This document shows, one piece after another, positions 16,584 through 22,521 of a stretch of DNA of 23,867 nucleotides. The translations under genes were made by a program, and so were the position numbers. Origin of the DNA: a virus; IMG/VR virus record IMGVR_UViG_3300002350_000009, positions 8,493 to 32,359 of that record; one strand, given 5' to 3'. The notes beneath the pieces are model-generated. The model saw only the letters and a list, made by a program, of their open reading frames with translations. It was not told the DNA's origin and searched no databases. Positions within the stretch are counted from its first letter, which is position 1, and each line of letters opens with the position of its first letter.

Positions 16584-18968
16584 ATGCCAATAAATTTTCC
16601 TATTAATCCCGATAATAATGACACTTATACATTCGATGGTAAGACATGGGTTTACAACGATACTGGTTGGGTTGGACTAGGTGTTGCTGGACCACAAGGA
16701 TTGCAAGGATTGCAGGGTAATCAAGGTGATCAAGGTTTTCAAGGAATTGTTGGGGAACAAGGATTTCAAGGAAATCAAGGTGATCAAGGATTTCAAGGTG
16801 AACAAGGACAACAGGGCGATCAGGGCAATCAAGGTTTTCAAGGAGAAATAGGTTTAACTGGTTTTCAAGGTTTTCAAGGATATCAAGGAAGTCAAGGGGA
16901 TCAAGGCGATCAAGGCGATCAAGGTGATCAAGGGTCGCAAGGTAACCAAGGAGAACAAGGAGATCAAGGATCGCAGGGTAATCAAGGATTTTATGGAGAT
17001 CAAGGCAATCAGGGCGACCAAGGATATCAAGGCAATCAAGGCAATCAAGGTTATCAGGGAAGTCAAGGAGATCAAGGAAATCAAGGAAACCAAGGAGATC
17101 AAGGAGATGTAGGTTCACAAGGATTTCAAGGCAATCAAGGAGTTGTTGGAGCAACAGGAAATCAAGGCGATCAAGGTTTATCTGGAAGTACTGGAAATCA
17201 AGGCAGACAAGGTTTTCAAGGATCAATAGGGAATCAAGGATTTCAAGGCAGACAGGGTTTTCAAGGTTTAACAGGCAATCAAGGCAATCAAGGTTCTCAA
17301 GGTAGACAAGGTTTTCAAGGTTTAACTGGAACTGGAAATCAAGGCTTTCAAGGCTTTCAAGGATCTCAAGGATATCAAGGATCTCAAGGATCTCAAGGAT
17401 ATCAAGGCTTTAGGGGCTATCAAGGTTATCAAGGCAATCAAGGTAATCAAGGATTTCAAGGAGAACAAGGAGTTCAAGGATCTCAAGGATCTCAAGGATT
17501 TCAAGGTTTTCAAGGAAGACAAGGTTTTCAAGGAATTGTTGGCAATCAAGGCTTTCAAGGAGAACAAGGATATCAAGGAAGACAAGGTTTCCAAGGAAAT
17601 CAGGGGTTACAAGGCATTATTGGAAATCAAGGTAACCAAGGTTTTCAAGGAAGACAAGGTTTTCAAGGTGTAACTGGAACAGGAAACCAAGGAAATCAAG
17701 GAGAACAAGGTTCACAAGGCGAACAAGGAAATCAAGGTAATTATGGTAATCAGGGTGATCAAGGAAATCAAGGTGATCAAGGAAATTATGGATGGCAAGG
17801 TGAACAAGGATTACAAGGAAATCAAGGTGATCAAGGCAACTATGGATGGCAGGGTTATCAAGGAAATCAAGGCGATCAAGGTATGTATGGCTGGCAAGGA
17901 TGGCAAGGGTCACAAGGTGATCAAGGTATGTATGGCTGGCAAGGTTATCAGGGATACCAAGGAGAACAGGGCGACCAAGGTCATCAGGGCAATCAAGGTT
18001 GGCAGGGTGAACAGGGCGATCAAGGGCATCAAGGTTGGCAAGGTCATCAGGGAGATCAGGGATGGCAGGGAGATCAAGGTTACCAAGGCTCGCAAGGTGA
18101 TCAAGGTCAAGGGAATCAAGGAGATCAAGGTTCTCAAGGAAACCAAGGACTACAAGGTTTAACTGGCCCAGTTGCTGGATCAGCAAATCAGGTTGTCTAC
18201 AAAGACGGAAGCAATGCTGCTGCTGGATCTTCAAGCTTTACTTTTAATGGCACAACAGTAACTACTCCAGTGCTTGCTATAAGTCCTACTGTTGGCACAG
18301 GAACACAGCCTTCTTCAGTTACAGTTACTGCTCCTAATCATACTGCTTTGACAGCAGCTACAGAATATAGCGATGTTTTTCTAAATCTTAATAGAACCGT
18401 TCAATTTTCCGCTGGTTTTTTAAGTTCTCAAAGAGCAATAAAAATATCTGCCCCAACTTATAGTGCGGTAAGTGCGAGTACATTTACAAATGCTGCAACA
18501 ATACAGATTGATTCTGCTCCTATTGCTGGAACTAATCTAACTTTAACTAACGCCTATGCACTTCGTGTTCTAACAGGAACCGATGCTGGCGTTGGTATAG
18601 TTATACGAGGCTCTTCTTCTCAGTCAGGAGATCTATTCAGAATACAAAACTTTGGTGAAACTAAGCTACTTTATGTTGATAGTAACTACTCACTATATTT
18701 AGCAAGGTCTTTAAATCTAACTCCTTTTAATACTTCTGCTGGCAATACAAGCGAATTAAGGTTCTATGAACTAGCAGCTAATGGAACAAACTATGTAGGA
18801 TTTAAAGCTGGAGATAATATAGCAAGTAATGTAATATGGACTTTGCCAACTACAGATGGTGCTAATGGTGGAGTAATAATTACTAGTGGTGCTGGCGTAT
18901 TGTCTTGGTCAACCGCCCCATCAGCAGCAAGCAATGTTTTCTTAGCTAACAACTTTGGAGGTTTATAA
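16584..18968 (+). CDS. Second collagen-like tail fibre protein
   Basis: The 794-residue product starts at ATG 16584, 12 bases after the giant gene's stop; AGGA overlaps that stop. Residues 1-35 (NDTYTFDGKTWVYNDTGWVG) resemble the small Trp-rich module seen at the start of many phage fibre segments. Residues 36-527 are Gly-X-Gln repeats with short breaks, such as TGTGNQG twice and GDQGQGNQ near 18107. Arg often fills X in the first half; Tyr and Trp are frequent at the distal end (GMYGWQG, GNYGWQG). Residues 528-794 begin SANQVVYKDGSNAAAG, then FTFNGTTVT, ALRVLTG and NVIWTLPTTDG, a C-terminal pattern common in tail fibres of uncultured phages. No collar domain is present, so the tip differs from that of the giant fibre. 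It is probably a separate or connecting fibre. Confidence 0.85.
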   Translation: MPINFPINPDNNDTYTFDGKTWVYNDTGWVGLGVAGPQGLQGLQGNQGDQGFQGIVGEQGFQGNQGDQGFQGEQGQQGDQGNQGFQGEIGLTGFQGFQGYQGSQGDQGDQGDQGDQGSQGNQGEQGDQGSQGNQGFYGDQGNQGDQGYQGNQGNQGYQGSQGDQGNQGNQGDQGDVGSQGFQGNQGVVGATGNQGDQGLSGSTGNQGRQGFQGSIGNQGFQGRQGFQGLTGNQGNQGSQGRQGFQGLTGTGNQGFQGFQGSQGYQGSQGSQGYQGFRGYQGYQGNQGNQGFQGEQGVQGSQGSQGFQGFQGRQGFQGIVGNQGFQGEQGYQGRQGFQGNQGLQGIIGNQGNQGFQGRQGFQGVTGTGNQGNQGEQGSQGEQGNQGNYGNQGDQGNQGDQGNYGWQGEQGLQGNQGDQGNYGWQGYQGNQGDQGMYGWQGWQGSQGDQGMYGWQGYQGYQGEQGDQGHQGNQGWQGEQGDQGHQGWQGHQGDQGWQGDQGYQGSQGDQGQGNQGDQGSQGNQGLQGLTGPVAGSANQVVYKDGSNAAAGSSSFTFNGTTVTTPVLAISPTVGTGTQPSSVTVTAPNHTALTAATEYSDVFLNLNRTVQFSAGFLSSQRAIKISAPTYSAVSASTFTNAATIQIDSAPIAGTNLTLTNAYALRVLTGTDAGVGIVIRGSSSQSGDLFRIQNFGETKLLYVDSNYSLYLARSLNLTPFNTSAGNTSELRFYELAANGTNYVGFKAGDNIASNVIWTLPTTDGANGGVIITSGAGVLSWSTAPSAASNVFLANNFGGL
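16689..18168 (+). repeat. Gly-X-Gln repeat block of second fibre
   Basis: About 490 residues of almost continuous nine-base units. A higher-order pattern of NQG-x-QGRQGFQG followed by a short T-G or I-G break recurs between about 17190 and 17690. The distal 17740-18100 part is rich in Tyr and Trp at X. Confidence 0.88.
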
Positions 18969-19414
18969 TGCCAGTCACATCAACGCCTATCTTTGCTCAA
19001 GCACCATACTTTGTTGCAAAAACTCTTGCAGCACAAACAGCTTGTACCACTAGAGGCCCAACAGCAACTGCTAGTCTTGCAGCAGCAAATATTGTAGAGG
19101 TTGTACCAACTTCTACTAATGGATTAAGAATTGATTCAATTCAAGTTAATGCTTGCTCCACCTCTTTTACTTCTGCGACTGCTGGCAATATCGTAGGCAT
19201 ATGGGTATGGGATGGAACTACAGCTTATTTGTTTACAGAAATACTTGTGACTGCTGTAACTCCATCCACTACTGTAGCTGGATTTACAACTACTTTGACT
19301 TTTGCCAACCCTCTTGTTTTACCATCTACATTTAAGCTTTTTGCCTCTGTTAGTGTTACTACTACTGCTAGTACTACCGCATTGCAAGTTTGTGTAATGG
19401 GGGGAAGCTATTAA
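18968..19414 (+). CDS. Hypothetical beta-rich virion/fibre-associated protein
   Basis: This 148-residue product begins at the ATG of a TAATG stop/start overlap with the second fibre gene, and its own stop overlaps the next start in the same way, so all three are translationally coupled. It is rich in Thr, Ala, Val and Ser, with strands NGLRIDSIQVNAC, NIVGIWVWDGTTAYLFTEI, TLTFANPLVLPSTFKLFASV and a C-terminal LQVCVMGGSY. The pattern I-D-x-I-x-V ... W-D-G ... L-x-L-P ... GG-x-Y recurs in small proteins encoded beside phage tail fibres; I know no function for it. It may form a small beta-sandwich knob on a fibre or baseplate. Confidence 0.65.
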   Translation: MPVTSTPIFAQAPYFVAKTLAAQTACTTRGPTATASLAAANIVEVVPTSTNGLRIDSIQVNACSTSFTSATAGNIVGIWVWDGTTAYLFTEILVTAVTPSTTVAGFTTTLTFANPLVLPSTFKLFASVSVTTTASTTALQVCVMGGSY

Positions 19415-20100
19415 TGGCTGGAGCGTTTAACTATGGCATGATACCAAGTAATTCGCCAAAGGGTTCTGCGTTTCAAGCAGTTCAAGACACTTTTATATCA
19501 TCTGGTATCATTCAAATGTTTGCTGGTTCTACTGCTCCAAATGGCTGGCTAATATGTGACGGAAGTACTGTTAGTAGAAGGACTTATGACGACTTATTTA
19601 AAGTAATAGGAACTACATATGGGGCTGGTAATTCTAATACTACATTTACATTACCAGATATGAGAGGGCGATTACCTATCGGTGCTGGAACAGGCACATC
19701 GCTTACCACTAGAACTTTAGGGGCGAATTTGGGTGCAGAGACAGTAACATTAGCACAAACAAATCTTCCACCACATACCCATACCGCTACAGTTGGAACA
19801 CAAAGTGCTAATCATACTCACACAGGAACAAGCGGTGATCAAAGCGTAAATCATACACATAGTTATAACAAACCTATAGGAACTACTGGTTCACAAGTTG
19901 GGATTATAGATTCGCTTACTGCTAGTAGTTCGGGAACACCACAAACAGGTGGGAATTCTGTTGGTCACACTCATTCAACCACATTTGGAACTCAAAGTGC
20001 TACACATACACATAGTGTTACTAATTCAAACACAGGTAGTGGAACACCATTTGGTATTATGCCACCATCAATAGCCGTTAATTTTATTATTAAAATATAG
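19414..20100 (+). CDS. Tail collar domain protein, copy 1
   Basis: The 228-residue product starts at ATG 19414 (TAATG overlap) behind a G-rich stretch (GGGGGGAAG). An in-frame TTG at 19390 would add eight residues but lies inside the upstream gene. The phage tail-collar pattern is clear: FAGSTAPNGWLICDG (37-51), RTYDDLFKVIGTTYG (56-70), FTLPDMRGR (78-86). The C-terminal half has His-x-His motifs at 121, 134, 147, 185 and 198, and ends PPSIAVNFIIK. Such His pairs bind metal ions in T4 tail-fibre tips, so metal-bound trimers are likely. It is the first of three tandem paralogues that also resemble the tip of the giant fibre. The segment between the third and fourth His pairs differs most among the copies and may contact the receptor. 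Confidence 0.87.
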   Translation: MAGAFNYGMIPSNSPKGSAFQAVQDTFISSGIIQMFAGSTAPNGWLICDGSTVSRRTYDDLFKVIGTTYGAGNSNTTFTLPDMRGRLPIGAGTGTSLTTRTLGANLGAETVTLAQTNLPPHTHTATVGTQSANHTHTGTSGDQSVNHTHSYNKPIGTTGSQVGIIDSLTASSSGTPQTGGNSVGHTHSTTFGTQSATHTHSVTNSNTGSGTPFGIMPPSIAVNFIIKI

Positions 20101-20111
20101 GTGAAAAATTG
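20096..20111 (+). promoter_or_regulatory. Stop/RBS/TTG junction between collar copies 1 and 2
   Basis: The TAG stop of copy 1 (20098-20100) runs into AGGTGA (20099-20104), with TTG at 20109. AGGTGA also precedes the portal ATG, so it is a working site in this genome. Protein alignment with copy 1 (MAG-x-F-x-Y) fixes the TTG as the start. Confidence 0.7.
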
Positions 20112-20792
20112 GCTGGATCTTTTTCTTATAATTCGATGCCTACTAACTCTCCAAAGGGAAGTTCATTTGAGCCTATAAAAACACCAATCATACCGACTGG
20201 TATAATAGAAATGTTTGCTGGTTCTGTTGCTCCAATCGGATGGTTAATTTGTGATGGAAGTATTGTTAGTAGGGTAGCTTTTAGTGATTTGTTTAAAGTC
20301 ATAGGCACTACTTATGGCGTTGGTAATTCTAATAGCACATTTACTTTACCAGACATGAGAGGAAGACTACCTATTGGTGTTGGTTCTGGTTCTAGTTTAA
20401 CCACAAGGACATTAGCAGCAACTTTTGGTGCAGAAACAGCTACATTGGCCGAAACTAACTTGCCTTCTCACACACATGCAACTACGGTTGGAACAGAAAG
20501 TGTTACGCATACACACACAGGAACAAGTGGTGGTGAAAGTGCAAATCATGTACACAACTTTAGTCATACTGCGGGTACATCTGGCTCTTACGGATTAATG
20601 GACTCAGGAACAGCTAGTAGTTCTGGTCAACCTAGTACTGGTGGCATTCAGCAAAATCATACTCATGCTACTACAACAGGAACAGAAAGTGCTAATCACA
20701 CACACTCAGTAACAAACTCAAATACTGGAAGTGGAACAGCTTTTGGAATTATGCCTCCGTCAATAGTTGTTAATTTCATTATTAAAATATAG
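20109..20792 (+). CDS. Tail collar domain protein, copy 2 (TTG start)
   Basis: This 227-residue paralogue of the gene before it starts at TTG 20109. Landmarks: FAGSVAPIGWLICDG, LFKVIGTTYG, FTLPDMRGR, His-x-His at 121, 134, 147, 184 and 197, and the end MPPSIVVNFIIK. It is co-linear with copy 1 almost throughout; the main difference is residues 148-183 (NFSHTAGTSGS and following). A TTG start usually lowers translation, so it may be made in smaller amounts than copy 1. It may be an alternative or an additional fibre tip. Confidence 0.87.
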   Translation: MAGSFSYNSMPTNSPKGSSFEPIKTPIIPTGIIEMFAGSVAPIGWLICDGSIVSRVAFSDLFKVIGTTYGVGNSNSTFTLPDMRGRLPIGVGSGSSLTTRTLAATFGAETATLAETNLPSHTHATTVGTESVTHTHTGTSGGESANHVHNFSHTAGTSGSYGLMDSGTASSSGQPSTGGIQQNHTHATTTGTESANHTHSVTNSNTGSGTAFGIMPPSIVVNFIIKI

Positions 20793-20803
20793 GTGAGCAA
20801 TTG
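20788..20803 (+). promoter_or_regulatory. Stop/RBS/TTG junction between collar copies 2 and 3
   Basis: The TAG stop (20790-20792) overlaps AGGTGA (20791-20796), then TTG at 20801. The junction is nearly the same, base for base, as that between copies 1 and 2, indicating that the duplication unit included the ribosome site. Confidence 0.7.
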
Positions 20804-21484
20804 GCTGGATCTTTTTCTTACAGCATGATACCAACCAACTCCCCAAAAGGAAGTTCGTTTCAAGGCTTGCAATCATCTTTTACTCCTATTGGTGTTATAA
20901 GATTTTTTGCTGGATCTGTAGTTCCTAACGGATGGCTTTTATGCAATGGAAGTGCTATTAGCAGAAAGACTTATGGCGATTTATTTAAAGTAATTGGAAC
21001 TACTTATGGTTCTGGAAATTCTAACGATACTTTTACTTTGCCTGATATGAGAGGTAGAATTCCAATTTGTGCAGGAACAGGAACTTCTTTAACTACTAGA
21101 ACTTTGGGTTCAAATGTAGGAGCAGAAACAGTTACTTTATCTGAAGCTAACATGGCTTCTCATACTCATGCTACAACAGTAGGAACACAAACTGCAAATC
21201 ATACACACTCAGGAACAAGTGGTACAGTATCTGTTGACCACACGCATGGTTGGGGAAGAAATGTTGGTTCATCTGGATCATATGGTTTAAGGGATGGTGC
21301 TAACAGAAGTGCTAACGGAACTCCTAATACGCAAGGTGCTCATCAAGGTCATATTCATGGTACTACTACTGGTGTTGAAAGTTCCAATCATAATCATACA
21401 GTTACTAATTCTAGTACTGGAGGTGGAACTGCATTCGGGATTATTCCACCAGCGATAGTTGTTAATTTCATCATAAAAGCATAG
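20801..21484 (+). CDS. Tail collar domain protein, copy 3 (TTG start)
   Basis: The third tandem paralogue is 227 residues from TTG 20801. It keeps FAGSVVPNGWLLCNG, LFKVIGTTYG, FTLPDMRGR and five His-x-His pairs at 121, 134, 147, 184 and 197 (HTH, HTH, HTH, HIH, HNH). The variable stretch (residues 150-183) reads GWGRNVGSSGSYGL and onward, with extra Arg and Trp compared with the other copies. Its end, PPAIVVNFIIKA, is slightly diverged. It has a Cys at residue 90 where the others have Gly. It probably fills the same structural role as copies 1 and 2 with a different binding face. Confidence 0.87.
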   Translation: MAGSFSYSMIPTNSPKGSSFQGLQSSFTPIGVIRFFAGSVVPNGWLLCNGSAISRKTYGDLFKVIGTTYGSGNSNDTFTLPDMRGRIPICAGTGTSLTTRTLGSNVGAETVTLSEANMASHTHATTVGTQTANHTHSGTSGTVSVDHTHGWGRNVGSSGSYGLRDGANRSANGTPNTQGAHQGHIHGTTTGVESSNHNHTVTNSSTGGGTAFGIIPPAIVVNFIIKA

Positions 21485-21492
21485 GAGCAAAA

Positions 21493-22053
21493 ATGTTAAG
21501 CTTAAGTATCATACTGACAAATAGGATAGATAACTCTGGAATAGCAACAGAGGACATATACAACATTAATCTAATTAAAACAAATTCAGATGGTGTTTCA
21601 AGAAATATAACCATGCCAGTTTTACTTGACTCAGAAATTGGCAAATTTATAACTAAACTATCTGATCAAACATGGGATTATATAGCTGCTGCACCTCCAG
21701 ATGCTCTATCTCAAGCAAAGGCATGGTCATTCCAAAATATAGATAATGAATGGGCAGCTTTAGAAAAAGTTGGTTGGGATTCTGGTCGTGGCTATCGTTT
21801 AGGCATTTCTCCCTCTGATGTTGCACTTCTTGTGGGCGTGTTTTCTCTTGCAAAAGAGGCAGCAGCATTGGGCCTAGAACTTCCACACCTAATTAGCATG
21901 GATAATACACCTGTTATTTTCTCGTCTATAGAAGAAATGACTGGTGTTCTACTAGAATATGGACAAGCTCGCTCAGTTTTAGCTGGTATATATGCAGAAA
22001 AAAGAAAGGTGGTAGAGAATGCCACAGAAGTTGGTGTCACAGGTGTAATTTAA
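21493..22053 (+). CDS. DUF4376-like phage protein, possible fibre assembly factor
   Basis: The 186-residue product starts at ATG 21493 behind AGGAGC (21483-21488). The N-terminal half is beta-like; the C-terminal half is helical and follows a layout I associate with DUF4376-type proteins near phage tail fibres: helix with SQAKAWSFQNIDNEW, then SDVALLVGVFSLAKEAAALG, a short D-N-T segment, S-I-E-E-M-T-G-V-L-L-E-Y and a final helix AGIYAEKRKVVENA. In other phages such genes are fibre-assembly or fibre-linked proteins of unclear function. It directly follows the three collar genes, which supports an assembly role. The family link is by pattern and moderately certain. Confidence 0.6.
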   Translation: MLSLSIILTNRIDNSGIATEDIYNINLIKTNSDGVSRNITMPVLLDSEIGKFITKLSDQTWDYIAAAPPDALSQAKAWSFQNIDNEWAALEKVGWDSGRGYRLGISPSDVALLVGVFSLAKEAAALGLELPHLISMDNTPVIFSSIEEMTGVLLEYGQARSVLAGIYAEKRKVVENATEVGVTGVI

Positions 22054-22072
22054 TGTAGGCACAACTACATTA
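22051..22072 (+). other. Inverted repeat between DUF4376-like and holin-like genes
   Basis: TAATGTAG (22051-22058) pairs perfectly with CTACATTA (22065-22072) around a six-base loop. Only three T residues follow, so as a terminator it would be weak. It overlaps the upstream stop codon and lies just before the next gene's ribosome site, so it could also affect translation. Confidence 0.4.
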
Positions 22073-22088
22073 TTTGGGGGTTAGAACA

Positions 22089-22376
22089 ATGGATGAAAAA
22101 GAAATTGTCCTATTAGTTGAACGATTGGGTGTTTCTTGTAGTTTCTTAATATTCTTTGTTTGGACAACCTATAAAGCAGCAAATTGGTTAGGCGAAAAGA
22201 TTATCCTCCCTTTGCATGATAGACACATTAAATTTATAGATAGATTAGAAAATGGACTAGAAAGTGTGGTTAAAAGCCAAGAAAATACTATGGGCATACT
22301 TAATCAGATATTGTTGAACACTAGAGAGCTACATGAACTTAAAAGGAATAAAAAGGAAACAACTAATGCAGAATGA
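22089..22376 (+). CDS. Small one-TM protein, holin-like
   Basis: I take ATG 22089 as the start, with G-rich GGGGG at 22076-22080; an in-frame TTG at 22074 would add five residues. The 95-residue protein has a short acidic N-terminus (MDEKEIVLLVERLG), one hydrophobic segment at about 13-29 (CSFLIFFVWTTY), then an amphipathic or coiled-coil helix (HIKFIDRLENGLESVVKSQ) and a Lys/Glu-rich tail. Size and layout fit small phage membrane proteins of the holin or haemolysin-XhlA type. No endolysin is visible beside it, so a lysis role is a guess; it could anchor another protein. The end overlaps the next small gene. Confidence 0.6.
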   Translation: MDEKEIVLLVERLGVSCSFLIFFVWTTYKAANWLGEKIILPLHDRHIKFIDRLENGLESVVKSQENTMGILNQILLNTRELHELKRNKKETTNAE

Positions 22377-22491
22377 AATTATTTACACAAATGACACTAT
22401 TGTTGCTGTTGAATATACTGTATTAAATAGCAACGAGTGTACTTACATATACACAAATGGGTTTGTACAAAATGAATTTCTTTCAATCTAA
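22366..22491 (+). CDS. Hypothetical 41-residue protein
   Basis: This short frame starts at ATG 22366 with AAAAGGAA (22351-22358) at good distance and overlaps the end of the holin-like gene by 11 bases, as the other genes here do. It encodes about 41 residues (MQNEIIYTNDTIVAVEYTVL then NSNECTYIYTNGFVQNEFLS), beta-like and without a membrane segment. I do not recognise it. Ribosome site and overlap are the only support. Confidence 0.5.
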   Translation: MQNEIIYTNDTIVAVEYTVLNSNECTYIYTNGFVQNEFLSI

Positions 22492-22521
22492 AAACAATAA
22501 CCCAATTCTTAAGGGTTAAAA

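Noticed and set aside
8379-18168. Short regular repeats that might suggest a CRISPR array
   Set aside because: The unit is nine bases, in frame and continuous within a coding sequence, with no repeat/spacer alternation of CRISPR length and no cas genes.
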